Below are positions 36,981 through 47,286 of a DNA stretch of 64,000 bases, piece after piece. Made by a program: the position numbers and the translations under genes. The notes below the pieces were generated by a model that saw only the letters and a program-made list of their open reading frames with translations, had not been told where the DNA came from and did no database searches. Position 1 is the first letter of the stretch. Each line of letters starts with the position of its first letter. The DNA comes from an uncultured Chloroflexota bacterium (GTDB lineage: Bacteria; Chloroflexota; UBA11872; VXNJ01), in contig CAJWLF010000007.1 of NCBI GenBank assembly GCA_913043205.1, positions 1-64,000 of the forward strand, read 5' to 3'.

Positions 36981-39845
36981 ATGATTGATCTCGACAAAAT
37001 GCAAGTACAGAAACGCGATGGCCGCATGGTCGTATTTGACCGAGATCGCATTTCCCACGCCATATCAGCAGCATTCAAAGCAGACTTAAATCTAGACCCT
37101 TCGTTACCAATACAAGGCAATTTCGCCTCTGAGATCGAAACCATCACATCCAACGTAGTCAGAGAGATAGCTGAGGCAGCAAGTCAGACCGAAGGGGTTA
37201 CAGTAGAAACGGTTCAAAACGTAGTCGAAGAAGAGTTGATGAGGAGGGGGCACTTCAGCATAGCCCGAAGGTACATACTGTACCGAGCAGAACAAACTAA
37301 GGTCCGGAAAATCAAGAGCGCAGTCGAGCCCGCAGACACAGTAAAACCGAGCCTGACTGTAACTAGGCCTGATGGCACCACCGAGCCCTTAGATGCAGCT
37401 AGGATACGCTCCGAAATATATTTGGCCTGCCAAGGACTAGAAGGTAAATGCTCAGTGAACGAGCTGGAAGAAGAAGTGTACCGAACTGTCTACGACGGCA
37501 TCAGCACTGCAGATATTCAGAGAGCCATGGTGTTAGCGGCCAGGACAAGGACAGAACGAGAACCGTCCTATGACACAGTAGCCACCCAGTTACTACTGAG
37601 AATGATTTATAGGGAGGCTATGGGAGATGCCCCGACAGGTGATGAATTGAAATCCCTGTATGCAACATCATTCGCTGGATATCTAAACGAAGGCGTAGGA
37701 CAAGGGCGACTAGATCCTCAGTTGCTAGAATATGACATAGGACGACTATCAAGCGCACTAGAAGTCGACAGGGACCTTAGTTTCAAAGTCTTAGGTCTGC
37801 AAACTATCTATGACAGATACCTCATTCACGTGCGAGGTCGACGAATAGAAACACCTCAATATTTCTGGATGAGAGTAGCGATGGGGGTAGCGCTAAAAGA
37901 GCCAGAACACACTAGGCTTGATAGAGCCTTGCAATTTTACGATGTCTTGTCACGACTACTACTAGTTTCGGCTACGCCTACATTATTCAATGCCGGAACT
38001 AACCACCCTCAACTAAGCTCCTGCTACCTATCCACAGTAGATGACGATCTGGTAGGCATCTTTAAACAGGTATCAGACAACGCCCGCCTATCTAAATGGG
38101 CGGGAGGATTGGGTAACGACTGGACCCCTATTAGAGCAACAGGGGCACATATCGAAGGGACCAACGGACAAAGCCAAGGAGTCATCCCATTTCTCAAAAT
38201 AGTTAATGACACAGCAGTAGCAGTGAATCAGGGAGGAAAGCGAAAAGGAGCTGTGTGCGCATATTTGGAAACCTGGCACCTAGACATCGAAGATTTCCTT
38301 GAACTGCGAAAAAACACTGGTGATGAACGCCGCCGCACTCATGACATGAACACAGCTAACTGGATACCCGATTTGTTTATGAAACGGGTGCGTTCCAACA
38401 GCACCTGGACGCTGTTTAGCCCCAATGAGGTGCCTGATTTGCACGATTTGTACGGGCGTGAATTCGAAGATCGGTACACCAAGTATGAGGCTATGGCACG
38501 TAATGGGGAAATCGAACAATGGAAAGAACTAGACGCGATGCAGCTATGGAGAAAGATGCTATCCATGCTCTTCGAAACCGGACATCCATGGATAACCTTC
38601 AAGGACCCATCCAACATCCGATCCCCTCAAGACCATATGGGCGTAGTACACAGCTCTAATTTGTGCACAGAAATACTCCTGAACACCAGTCTCGCTGAGA
38701 CAGCGGTCTGCAACCTAGGTTCCGTCAACTTAACAGCCCACACTACTAAGGAGGGTCTAAACGAGACTCTCCTAGCTGAAACAGTACGGACAGGCTTACG
38801 GATGTTAGATAACGTTATCGACATAAACTATTACCCTACTCCTGAAGCTAAAGCGTCCAATCAAAAACACAGGCCAGTAGGATTGGGAATCATGGGGTTT
38901 CAAGACGCTCTCTACAAACAGAGAATCAGCTATGCTAGTCAAGAGGCGGTCAACTTCGCTGACACGAGCATGGAAATAATATCTTTCAATGCGATCTTGG
39001 CATCTACGGAACTAGCTGCAGAGCGAGGGGTTTACGAAACTTACAAGGGTTCCAAATGGGATCGAGGACTGCTACCAATAGATACAATCGAAGTACTGGA
39101 GGAGCAACGCGGTGAGCCAGTACTGATGGATCGAACACAGCAACTTGATTGGAGCGTGGTTCGAAATTCGCTAGCCAAACATGGCATGCGCAATAGCAAT
39201 GTGATGGCCATAGCTCCCACCGCAACGATCTCGAACATAGCTGGAACCTCGCAATCCATTGAACCGCAATATCGTAATCTCTATGCGAAATCTAACCTCT
39301 CCGGTGATTTCACCATCCTTAACCAATACTTGGTAGAAGATCTGAAACGTTTAGACCTATGGGATCAGAGAATGATCGATGACCTGAAATATTATGACGG
39401 ATCAGTCCAGGAGATCGACCGAGTGCCGGACGAATTGAAGGATATTTATCATACCGCTTCTGAGCTAGATTCCGTTTGGCTGATTGAATGTGCCAGTCGT
39501 CGTCAGAAATGGATAGATATGGGCCAGTCATTGAATCTATATATCAGCCAGCCAAGCGGCAAAATGCTGAACGACATGTACACGGACGCATGGCTAAGAG
39601 GTTTGAAAACCACATACTACTTAAGAGCATTCGCACAGACACAGATAGAAAAATCGAGTCTAGACGTTAACGCAAGAGCCATCCAACCAAGATGGATGAA
39701 GAGTGAATCAGCATCAAGTCGAGTGCAAGTACAACGGGAACCCCAAGGGGAACCCCAAGATGTCGGAAGCATTCCAACGGCCAGTGAGCCTGAAATCGGG
39801 ATAGCCTGTGATCCATTCGATGAAGAATGTGAAGCATGTCAATAA
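36981..39845 (+). CDS. nrdA: Ribonucleoside-diphosphate reductase class I alpha subunit
   Basis: 954 residues. Two N-terminal ATP-cones are visible (about 5-95, [16 protein letters not shown]; about 115-210, [16 protein letters not shown]), for allosteric control by ATP/dATP. The catalytic core has the redox Cys in SSCYLST, the active-site triad NLCTEI (Asn, Cys, Glu), the partner Cys in [20 protein letters not shown], and the radical-transfer Tyr pair in TTYYLRAF. The C-terminal tail [12 protein letters not shown] carries the swinging cysteines. It reduces NDPs to dNDPs with the NrdB below, 35 bp downstream. Multiple ATP-cones are a feature shared with chlamydial-type (class Ic) R1 proteins. 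Confidence 0.96.
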   Translation: MIDLDKMQVQKRDGRMVVFDRDRISHAISAAFKADLNLDPSLPIQGNFASEIETITSNVVREIAEAASQTEGVTVETVQNVVEEELMRRGHFSIARRYILYRAEQTKVRKIKSAVEPADTVKPSLTVTRPDGTTEPLDAARIRSEIYLACQGLEGKCSVNELEEEVYRTVYDGISTADIQRAMVLAARTRTEREPSYDTVATQLLLRMIYREAMGDAPTGDELKSLYATSFAGYLNEGVGQGRLDPQLLEYDIGRLSSALEVDRDLSFKVLGLQTIYDRYLIHVRGRRIETPQYFWMRVAMGVALKEPEHTRLDRALQFYDVLSRLLLVSATPTLFNAGTNHPQLSSCYLSTVDDDLVGIFKQVSDNARLSKWAGGLGNDWTPIRATGAHIEGTNGQSQGVIPFLKIVNDTAVAVNQGGKRKGAVCAYLETWHLDIEDFLELRKNTGDERRRTHDMNTANWIPDLFMKRVRSNSTWTLFSPNEVPDLHDLYGREFEDRYTKYEAMARNGEIEQWKELDAMQLWRKMLSMLFETGHPWITFKDPSNIRSPQDHMGVVHSSNLCTEILLNTSLAETAVCNLGSVNLTAHTTKEGLNETLLAETVRTGLRMLDNVIDINYYPTPEAKASNQKHRPVGLGIMGFQDALYKQRISYASQEAVNFADTSMEIISFNAILASTELAAERGVYETYKGSKWDRGLLPIDTIEVLEEQRGEPVLMDRTQQLDWSVVRNSLAKHGMRNSNVMAIAPTATISNIAGTSQSIEPQYRNLYAKSNLSGDFTILNQYLVEDLKRLDLWDQRMIDDLKYYDGSVQEIDRVPDELKDIYHTASELDSVWLIECASRRQKWIDMGQSLNLYISQPSGKMLNDMYTDAWLRGLKTTYYLRAFAQTQIEKSSLDVNARAIQPRWMKSESASSRVQVQREPQGEPQDVGSIPTASEPEIGIACDPFDEECEACQ

Positions 39846-39880
39846 CAATAACTACTAACACTAGAGAAAGAGGCGATTAG

Positions 39881-40972
39881 TTGGCCAGCGAAGCAACCAA
39901 ATTAACAGTAGAACAATTGCAAGAGAAATATGCTCACGAGCAGCCTTATGACTTAACTAAGCGAATAAACGCTGATGACAAACGATTACTCAATTGCAGA
40001 CAAGTGGATGTGAACCAGCTTATGCCTCTCAAATACAACTGGGCCTGGGAACATTACCTAAACGGCTGCGCCAACCACTGGATGCCAACCGAAGTACCCA
40101 TGCAGCGTGATATTGAGTTATGGAAATCTAATCGCTTATCTGCGGCAGAGCGTGACGTTGTAAAACGCAATTTAGGGTTCTTCAGTACTGGAGAGAGCCT
40201 TGTCGGAAACAACATAGTGCTAGCCATATTTAAGCACTTAACCAATTCCGAAGCTCGACAATACCTGTTGAGACAAGCATTTGAAGAAGCTATTCATTCT
40301 CACACGTTTCACTACATAGTGGAATCTCTCGGCCTAGACGGTAGAGAGGTCTTCAACATGTATCACGAAGTGGCCTCTATCCAAGGGAAAGACGACTTCG
40401 TCATGAAAATGACAGAGGACGTTTTAGATCCTGACTTCAGCACTGACACCGTTGAAGGCATGCAAAAATTTGTCAAAAATCTAATCGGGTTCTACGTAGT
40501 TATGGAAGGGATATTCTTCTATAGCGGATTCGTAATGATTCTGTCATTCCATCGCCAGAATCGCTTGACTGGAATTGGCGAGCAATTCCAATACATTATG
40601 CGTGATGAAACCATTCACCTAAATTTTGGCATCGATTTGATAAACACAATAAAAGAGGAAAACCCAGGTGTATGGACCCCACAATTGCAGGACGAAATAG
40701 TCGAGATGGTGGACCAGTCAGTTAAATACGAAATCGCCTACGCTCGCGACTGCCTCCCTGATGGTGTACTTGGCCTAAATGCAGATATGTTTGTGGAATA
40801 CGTACAACATATTGCAGACCGGCGACTCGAACGTATAGGTCTCCGGGCACAATACGGATCCAATAATCCCTTCCCGTGGATGAGTGAAACAATAGATATG
40901 CCGAAAGAGAAAAACTTCTTCGAAACACGGGTTACAGAATATTCTAGCGCCGGATCGTTGGAGTGGGATTAG
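39881..40972 (+). CDS. nrdB: Ribonucleotide reductase beta subunit, class Ic (Phe at radical site)
   Basis: 363 residues from TTG behind GAGAAAGAGG. Metal ligands can be assigned as E105, E136, H139, E209, E243 and H246. The position that holds the tyrosyl radical in class Ia (E. coli Tyr122) is F143, in E136-AIHSHT-F143. The first ligand is Glu105, where class Ia has Asp. All spacings equal those I recall for Chlamydia trachomatis R2 (E89, E120, H123, F127, E193, E227, H230), which uses a Mn(IV)/Fe(III) cofactor instead of a tyrosyl radical. The enzyme is therefore predicted to be class Ic. It is co-transcribed with nrdA. Confidence 0.95.
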   Translation: MASEATKLTVEQLQEKYAHEQPYDLTKRINADDKRLLNCRQVDVNQLMPLKYNWAWEHYLNGCANHWMPTEVPMQRDIELWKSNRLSAAERDVVKRNLGFFSTGESLVGNNIVLAIFKHLTNSEARQYLLRQAFEEAIHSHTFHYIVESLGLDGREVFNMYHEVASIQGKDDFVMKMTEDVLDPDFSTDTVEGMQKFVKNLIGFYVVMEGIFFYSGFVMILSFHRQNRLTGIGEQFQYIMRDETIHLNFGIDLINTIKEENPGVWTPQLQDEIVEMVDQSVKYEIAYARDCLPDGVLGLNADMFVEYVQHIADRRLERIGLRAQYGSNNPFPWMSETIDMPKEKNFFETRVTEYSSAGSLEWD

Positions 40973-41077
40973 TAGATCAATTAGAAGAAACGTCGCGAAG
41001 CTCAACCTAAGAAGTCTTGACCTTTTAGCGGTGGGCTATGGATTCTAGAACGATCGTTACCGATACCTGTCGGACCT

Positions 41078-42133
41078 ATGGGTGTGGCTAGTAATAGAGG
41101 CCCTGTCTTAGAGAAAGATCGAATCGTGGCCATCGATGTGCTGCGAGGATTTGCTCTACTAAGCATTCTCGCTGCAAATATCGCCTTATTCGACCTGGAT
41201 TTAGACCACTACAAATACGAATTCGATCTGTTCATGCCGATTGAACCTATCATCCTTAACCCAACAGCATCTATTTATTCCTCAATCATTTTCCTCTTTG
41301 TAGCAAACAAGATGATGGCCGTGTTCTCAATGCTATTCGGAGCAGGATTATTACTAACAAGTGAACGCATCGAGTCTCAAGGTCAATCATCGCTAGCAGT
41401 ACACTACAGGCGAAATTCACTTCTCATCGCTATAGGATTAGTACACTCCGCCCTATGGTTTGGCGACGTCCTCATTCTCTATGGTGGAAGCGCCCTTTTC
41501 TTGTTCCCAGTGCGTCATCAATCCGGCAAGAATCTTGTTGCTAGTGGTGTAATTATGTGGCTGTTGATAGCCATTTTCATCCCAGCTAATTCAAGCGCTG
41601 ATTTCATACTGCGAGCACCATCAATGATGCTTATCGGTATGGGGCTTTATCGACTGAGGATAATCACTGCCCAGAGGGATTACCTGTGGTATCGGAAGAT
41701 GCTACATCGATCCTTTACTTTGGGAACACCCATTTGTCTTACAGGCTTATTTCTCGCCGAATGGAACTTAGCTACCTCTTACTTCATCAACAACCTAGGC
41801 GTTCCATTTATAGCATTGGGATATGTATGCCTAATTATGTGGATTTGTGTTGGAAAGAAGTTGCTACGGGTACAAGCCTATCTGGCTGCAGTAGGGCAAA
41901 TAGCTCTAACTAATTATCTGACACAAACAATATTAGGGATGTTGCTCGTCACTATGCTTAACGAAGCGCGAGGCGAGCGAGTAACTGCTTTCTGGATGAT
42001 TATCGTTACAATTATGATCTGGGTTGTCCAATTGATCTGGTCAAAACTCTGGACGCATAATTTCCATTACGGCCCAACCGAGTGGGTATGGAGAAGTGCC
42101 ACTTACCGTAGAAAACAGCCCTTGCGCAGATGA
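41078..42133 (+). CDS. DUF418 domain-containing membrane protein
   Basis: 351 residues with about eight to ten membrane helices. It opens with DVLRGFALLSILAANI, the usual DUF418/YeiB-type N-terminal motif, and closes with a C-terminal DUF418 domain (LTNYLTQTILGML, then FHYGPTEWVWRSATY). Function unknown; the family is often linked to acyltransferase-3-like membrane proteins. A TTGACC with a TATGGAT 17 bp downstream in the gap after nrdB might be its promoter. Confidence 0.88.
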   Translation: MGVASNRGPVLEKDRIVAIDVLRGFALLSILAANIALFDLDLDHYKYEFDLFMPIEPIILNPTASIYSSIIFLFVANKMMAVFSMLFGAGLLLTSERIESQGQSSLAVHYRRNSLLIAIGLVHSALWFGDVLILYGGSALFLFPVRHQSGKNLVASGVIMWLLIAIFIPANSSADFILRAPSMMLIGMGLYRLRIITAQRDYLWYRKMLHRSFTLGTPICLTGLFLAEWNLATSYFINNLGVPFIALGYVCLIMWICVGKKLLRVQAYLAAVGQIALTNYLTQTILGMLLVTMLNEARGERVTAFWMIIVTIMIWVVQLIWSKLWTHNFHYGPTEWVWRSATYRRKQPLRR

Positions 42134-42299
42134 TATTCGAACAGGCTACACAAATCGTTGTAACGCCTTCTGTTAAGGTAATTGCTTTATGTCGCTCCGT
42201 AGTACTACCCTATTGTCTGCACTAGAGCACTTTGAGCATTCTTTATTCTGCTAATTTACGGGAACAACACCGGACATTGCCACAAAGGAACCGAATTAC

Positions 42300-43373
42300 A
42301 TGAAACTGGGAATATTCTCGATGCCGCTTCACCCACCAGAAAAGTCTCCTCATCAGGCTTTTGAAGAAGATATCGAGTGGTTTAGCGAATTAGAAGATCG
42401 CAGCTTCATAGAAGTATGGGCAGGAGAGCATCTAACTGCCACATGGGAAAATTATCCCTCGACAGACATGTTTCTAACAGCTTTAGCCAGACACACCACA
42501 CAAATGAAACTGGGAACTGGTATTTCTTGCCTGCCTTTACACAATCCCGCCGAAATTGCACTACGTGTAGCTTTCTTAGATCAGCTCTCTGGCGGACGAG
42601 TTCTATTCGGAGTGGGACCTGGTGGACTGACTACCGACAAGCCCTTCATGGACGTAGATGTCGAACGTCAGGAATACGTAGATAGATTCCGAGAATCGCT
42701 GCGCATGATCCTTCATATATGGACAAACGATGCCCCATATGAGCTAAAGGGCAAATACTGGAACGTAACTTTGCCAGATGGTGACAATGACATAGGTCTC
42801 GCTAGCCCGATCAGAACATTTCAGAAGCCCCATCCCCCTATTGCCATACCCGGTACCAGCCCCAGATCATCCTCAATACGCTATGCAGGCACGAAAGGAT
42901 GGCTGGCCATGAGCGTAGATTTTCTACCCATGGAGAATATCGGCTATCACTGGAAAGACTATTGTGAAGGATCTGAAGAAGCTGGTCTAGAACCTGACCT
43001 CGACAATTGGTCTGTTGCCCGTGACATCTTTGTCGCCGACACCGACGCAGAGGCCTACGATTACGCTCGCAATGGCTCTATGGGTAATGCCTACAATCGC
43101 TACATGCTGCCACTATTAAATAGAAGCAACAATTTAGGATCGATGAAAATGACTGAAGATATGCCCGACTCCGATGTGACTGTCGAGTACCTGATTGACA
43201 AGGTTTGGGTTGTTGGGAGTCCAGAAACAGTATCCGAGAAACTCCAATCGATCCGTGAACAAAGTGGTAAATTCGGAAAACTGTTAATGGTTGCTCACGA
43301 TCTTGATGATAAGCCTAGATGGGATCACTCAGTAGACCTACTCGTCAACGAAGTAGTCCCTAATATGCAATAG
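42300..43373 (+). CDS. LLM class flavin-dependent oxidoreductase
   Basis: 357 residues of the bacterial luciferase-like monooxygenase fold. The TIM barrel strands are visible at KLGIFSMPLHPP, FIEVWAGEH, MKLGTGISCLPLHNPAEIA and GRVLFGVGPGG, with KPHPPIAIPGTS before the C-terminal half. A WVVGSPETVSEKLQSI segment near the end is typical. Such enzymes use FMNH2 or F420 to oxygenate organic substrates such as alkanes, amines or sulfonates. An AAAGGA element precedes the ATG. Monocistronic, as far as seen. Confidence 0.9.
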   Translation: MKLGIFSMPLHPPEKSPHQAFEEDIEWFSELEDRSFIEVWAGEHLTATWENYPSTDMFLTALARHTTQMKLGTGISCLPLHNPAEIALRVAFLDQLSGGRVLFGVGPGGLTTDKPFMDVDVERQEYVDRFRESLRMILHIWTNDAPYELKGKYWNVTLPDGDNDIGLASPIRTFQKPHPPIAIPGTSPRSSSIRYAGTKGWLAMSVDFLPMENIGYHWKDYCEGSEEAGLEPDLDNWSVARDIFVADTDAEAYDYARNGSMGNAYNRYMLPLLNRSNNLGSMKMTEDMPDSDVTVEYLIDKVWVVGSPETVSEKLQSIREQSGKFGKLLMVAHDLDDKPRWDHSVDLLVNEVVPNMQ

Positions 43374-43512
43374 GGCATCACTGGGCACACTTCATTTCGG
43401 TCCTAAGGTCATGCACCCCTGCTAATCAGCACATGTTGGATTTTTGCAGTAACGCTACACCAACAATCAGGCAATCCTCAACAGCCAAACTTTCCTTATC
43501 TCTCCTTCCAGT

Positions 43513-44382
43513 CTAAGCAAATGGGCCAGGCGGATGATCTCCCATTAGCCTCATTTGCCTCGGACTGGCCTGCGCTAGAATATCCGGATCAAAGCGGAAA
43601 TTCATGTATGGTGGATAGAACTTATGGACAAATTTACGGCCATAATGCACCTGCAGAAGATATCTTCCTTGGTTGGCGGTAGTATTAGAACTTCCCCGGT
43701 GCCATACGTCTGACCTAAACACTACTACGTCACCAGCATTCACCAGCGCACTCTGCGGCTGGACACCTCTCCAACTGTTGACCTTATCTTTAGAATGGGA
43801 ATCCCTAGCGCGCGACTTAGGGGGACGGCCTGCACGATGGCTACCCGGAATAAATTTTGTAGGGCCTAATTCTTCAGTAGTATCGTCTAGGTAGAAATGC
43901 GCAGTACTAATAAACACAGGGATTTCTACCTGTCCTGAAAGCAGTAATTCCTCCGGAACCTCTATGGGCTGATAATCGGCATGCAAAGCTTGATCTGCCC
44001 TGCCAGGACCGGTAATCCAGCTTGTCATTCCAATAGCATGACAATCCTCACCCAATATCGCCTCCTCAATATCAATAACAGGCTCTTTATCCAAGTATTG
44101 AAGAAAATGTGCATCCCTATTAAAACAAACCTTTATGTGTTTATTCGTCCCTACTGCACTGGAACCAAACTCGCCATCGAAGTCTACATCGTTCGATTCA
44201 GGATTAGCAGTCAGTCCATCAATTTTGGACCTTAATTCCTCTACCTGAGCGGCATCGAGCACATTAGGCAAATAGACAAACCCATCATCTCGGATCGCCT
44301 GAATCATCTCTTCGAGATTGTCTTTCGGCTCTAGCAATAACGAATCTGCATGGTTATTTCCCGCTGAATCGAATTTTGTCAT
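43513..44382 (-). CDS. Phytanoyl-CoA dioxygenase family protein
   Basis: 289 residues from ATG 44382, preferred over a 36-codon longer frame because GAGGG stands 7 nt upstream. An Fe(II)/2-oxoglutarate oxygenase of the PhyH family: HAD (first His and Asp ligands) in LHADYQPIEV, the distal His in VWHRGSSNTT, and the Arg for 2-oxoglutarate in NQGRYLLQVHYG. DDGFVYLPNVLDAAQV is the usual N-terminal region. It hydroxylates an unknown substrate, possibly a lipid or secondary metabolite. Confidence 0.88.
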   Translation of the reverse strand: MTKFDSAGNNHADSLLLEPKDNLEEMIQAIRDDGFVYLPNVLDAAQVEELRSKIDGLTANPESNDVDFDGEFGSSAVGTNKHIKVCFNRDAHFLQYLDKEPVIDIEEAILGEDCHAIGMTSWITGPGRADQALHADYQPIEVPEELLLSGQVEIPVFISTAHFYLDDTTEELGPTKFIPGSHRAGRPPKSRARDSHSKDKVNSWRGVQPQSALVNAGDVVVFRSDVWHRGSSNTTANQGRYLLQVHYGRKFVHKFYPPYMNFRFDPDILAQASPRQMRLMGDHPPGPFA

Positions 44383-44693
44383 GTATAAACCCTCATGATT
44401 ATTTGCATCGATATCGACCATGTATGCAAACCACACAAACCCAACCACATGTATTACATAACAATGATAGCCGCCAGAAACGACATTCACAAAAGCCGAG
44501 TATTAGCCATTAATTACACGATTTGCTTTAATCGAACCTGCCTCTTTTATTAACACATTCGCATTACTGTCATTGCCTGCGTCTAGTAGATCTATAGTCA
44601 AACAAGTTACTATATTTACGGACGGATCACCTCATTGAACGCTATCCGCAGGTATTGTGCTAAACCTGAAGCTGAACGTTAAGGAGTAATCGA
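44383..44693. other. 311-bp divergent gap
   Basis: Lies between the divergent PhyH and GH127 genes and must hold both promoters. It is AT-rich. I see no ORF with a ribosome-binding site, no tRNA and no clear palindrome. Confidence 0.4.
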
Positions 44694-46586
44694 TTGAAGA
44701 GCAAGTCTCCCTCAGTTGTTGTAGATACACGACAGAGTGCAAAGGCCAGATTTAGACCTATTCCTTTGGACTCCATTACCTTCGGAGAAGGTTTCTGGAA
44801 AAACCGTCAGCAAACCATACGCAATACGTCACTTAAATTGCAGTTTGAGGAATGTGAAAAAACCGGCCGCCTAGAAAATTTTCGGATAGCTTCAGGAAGA
44901 AGAACAGGCACGCGCTCTGGACTCGTGTTTAACGATTCCGATGTATACAAACTGCTTGAAGCTGCCTCCTGGGCACTAGCTAGCGAATCGGATGAAGTTC
45001 TGGAACAATTGATCGACACTGCAATAGATGAAATAGCAGCAGCACAACAATCCAACGGGTACTTAAATACAGCCTTCATGTTCGATAATGAAGGTCTTCG
45101 TTACACTGACCTCAAGAACGATCATGAGCTCTATTGCTATGGCCATATGATTCAAGCAGCCATTGCCCATAAACGAAGCACAGGGAAAGAAACATTCTTC
45201 GACATAGCAATACGGGTCGCACAGCACTTACTAGATACGTTTGGGCCCGGGAAACTCGAATCTACTGATGGTCACGAAGAAATCGAATTAGCGCTCGTCG
45301 AACTATACCGAGAAACTGGTACACAAGAGTATCTGAACCTAGCTCATTTTTTCCTAAGTATGAGAGGACAATCAGATACCACAATGACGGGAGGCGAAAA
45401 TCGAGTTCACGGAACCGACCGGTCATATTTCCAAGACCATTTACCGGTATCTGAACAGCACGAAGCGGACGGCCATGCTGTCAGGTTGACTTACCTTGCA
45501 AGTGGAATGGCAGACGTCGAATTGGAAGGTGCGGGTGACGGGATGCAGTCTGCATTGGACAGTATATGGGATAGTGCACACCTACGCCGATCATCAGTTA
45601 CCGGGGGCATTGGGGCGCGGTATCAAGGGGAAGCATTTGGTGACGACTATGAATTGCCAAACGAAAGAGCTTATAACGAAACTTGTGCCTCACTCGGATC
45701 GATTTTCTGGAATTGGCGCATGCTAAATCTAACTGGTGAAGCAAAGTACGCCGAGGTCATCGAGCGGCAACTTTTTAATGGAGCTTTATCTGGTTTGTCA
45801 ATTGATGGAACCGGCTATTTTTACATGAATCCTTTGACATCAGCTGGAGGATATTCGAGAACCCCATGGTTTACATGTGCATGTTGTCCGCCGAACATTG
45901 CCAGACTCATGATGAGTCTGGCTTCTTATTTTTACTCAGAACATGACCAGGAACTTTGGATACATCAGTATGCCAGTGGAAGCGTACAAGCTAGCGGGTT
46001 ATCTTTGGCTGTTAACACGGACTACCCCTGGAGCGGGGACATACGAGTGACAGTAACTGCAAACAGCACCGTAGAACACAGCATTCTTCTGAGAGTGCCT
46101 GAATGGGCAACAAATTCAACTGTTGTTATTAATAACGAATCAGCTATATCGATGGTGGAAGGCACTTATCACAGAATTTCTCGAAAATGGTCGCCAGGTG
46201 ACACCCTTGCCATCAATTTCCCTATCGGCCCCCGACGTATCTATAGTCACCCTCGTATCACTAACAATTCAGGAAGGGTATCGCTAGCGCGAGGGCCCTT
46301 GATTTACTGTTTAGAATCGGCTGACCAGACAGGGTCGAGTGTTTTTGACTTGGCGCTTGCCCCCAACACAGAGATTGCAGCAACTTACGACCCAAACCTT
46401 CTCGGAGGCCTGACCTTACTAAAGGCCAGTGGCACCGAACTTGAAAGAACGTCCATCTCCTCCTTGTATAGTGATTCAAGAACGGATCAGAATGGAAGCA
46501 AACCAAAAGAGTTGATAGCAATACCATATTACGCTTGGGGTAATCGTGGGGACTCACAGATGCAAGTCTGGATCCCTGAGAAATAA
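44694..46586 (+). CDS. Beta-L-arabinofuranosidase-type glycoside hydrolase family 127
   Basis: 630 residues from TTG with GGAGTAA just upstream. The (alpha/alpha)6 barrel region carries the zinc-thiolate catalytic set known from HypBA1: Glu329 and Cys331 in NETCASLG, and Cys397-Cys398 in CACCPPNIARLM, equivalent to Glu338, Cys340, Cys417 (nucleophile) and Cys418. PLDSITFGEGFWKNRQ is the typical start and SLARGPLIYCLE lies in the C-terminal beta domain. It would release beta-L-arabinofuranose from hydroxyproline-linked or plant and algal glycans. No signal peptide. With GH51 it covers both anomers. Confidence 0.93.
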   Translation: MKSKSPSVVVDTRQSAKARFRPIPLDSITFGEGFWKNRQQTIRNTSLKLQFEECEKTGRLENFRIASGRRTGTRSGLVFNDSDVYKLLEAASWALASESDEVLEQLIDTAIDEIAAAQQSNGYLNTAFMFDNEGLRYTDLKNDHELYCYGHMIQAAIAHKRSTGKETFFDIAIRVAQHLLDTFGPGKLESTDGHEEIELALVELYRETGTQEYLNLAHFFLSMRGQSDTTMTGGENRVHGTDRSYFQDHLPVSEQHEADGHAVRLTYLASGMADVELEGAGDGMQSALDSIWDSAHLRRSSVTGGIGARYQGEAFGDDYELPNERAYNETCASLGSIFWNWRMLNLTGEAKYAEVIERQLFNGALSGLSIDGTGYFYMNPLTSAGGYSRTPWFTCACCPPNIARLMMSLASYFYSEHDQELWIHQYASGSVQASGLSLAVNTDYPWSGDIRVTVTANSTVEHSILLRVPEWATNSTVVINNESAISMVEGTYHRISRKWSPGDTLAINFPIGPRRIYSHPRITNNSGRVSLARGPLIYCLESADQTGSSVFDLALAPNTEIAATYDPNLLGGLTLLKASGTELERTSISSLYSDSRTDQNGSKPKELIAIPYYAWGNRGDSQMQVWIPEK

Positions 46587-46595
46587 ACTAAAAGC

Positions 46596-47081
46596 TCAGG
46601 GAAGCTTGCCTGCAGCCCCAAACACCATCAAATACACAATCGTCACCAGAGCCGCCATTTGAAACATCCCCACATACCGGGGAGCCTTTCTTGTCAAGCG
46701 CTGCTTTAAAGCAGCCGTCATAACGTTGCCACTTGCTATTGCAGTATTTACTTCGCGAATCACATTTTTTGTATGTCTTCGCATTACAAAGACCCCCAAC
46801 GCCAGCACTATTAAGCTCAACAATAGAGACACCCACAACCATGTTGTATCAAAAAGCGAATATTTCTTCATCTCCGAAGACGCATAACCAAAGGCTATAA
46901 GCAGGATTCCAGATGGAATAACGAACCTAGATTGAGCTTGCTTGATCGACATCCATAGAGGGAGGATTTCCGAAGGCACGGTGAGGCCTCGAGTTCTAAT
47001 CGAATTCATCATGGCCACTCCCAAACCAAAGAATAGGGTGAAAGAAAACAATACATGGAGAAATTTCACTAATTCCGACAT
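46596..47081 (-). CDS. Small integral membrane protein (DUF2269-like)
   Basis: 161 residues with four hydrophobic helices: about 5-27 (LHVLFSFTLFFGLGVAMM), 52-68, 80-100 (WLWVSLLLSLIVLALGVF) and 140-158. The arrangement with an early His in KFLHVL resembles DUF2269 and CopD-like membrane proteins that may bind haem or metals. The family call is by overall pattern only. Convergent with GH127, 9 bp apart. Confidence 0.6.
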   Translation of the reverse strand: MSELVKFLHVLFSFTLFFGLGVAMMNSIRTRGLTVPSEILPLWMSIKQAQSRFVIPSGILLIAFGYASSEMKKYSLFDTTWLWVSLLLSLIVLALGVFVMRRHTKNVIREVNTAIASGNVMTAALKQRLTRKAPRYVGMFQMAALVTIVYLMVFGAAGKLP

Positions 47082-47201
47082 AAAATCCCTACTTATCTAA
47101 CCTATTTTTCATCATTGCACTTATGTCCACCCCTTAACTTTAACCCTTCTCGCCATCTCTGCTGAAAAATGATGTAGAATTCGAGGCTGAGCAGGGAGAA
47201 T

Positions 47202-47285
47202 ATGATGGCGTTAGGGAGCGTTCATTGGAATAGCAATCCATCCAATCATTTCAACCAGCCGCCAATCAATATTGAAGGAAGTTAG
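47202..47285 (+). CDS. Possible 27-residue leader peptide
   Basis: ATG ATG start at 47202 with CAGGGAGAA directly upstream, 27 codons, and a TAG that ends one base before the ATG of the downstream dioxygenase. Its last codons overlap the AAGGAAG ribosome-binding site of that gene, so translation of one could affect the other. The peptide is rich in Asn and Pro, with no run of one amino acid that would suggest a classical attenuator. Confidence 0.35.
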   Translation: MMALGSVHWNSNPSNHFNQPPINIEGS

Positions 47286-47286
47286 C

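Noticed and set aside
36630-37058. Minus-strand 142-residue frame with hydrophobic stretches
   Set aside because: It overlaps the start of nrdA and the NrdR-like boxes, and has no ribosome-binding site.
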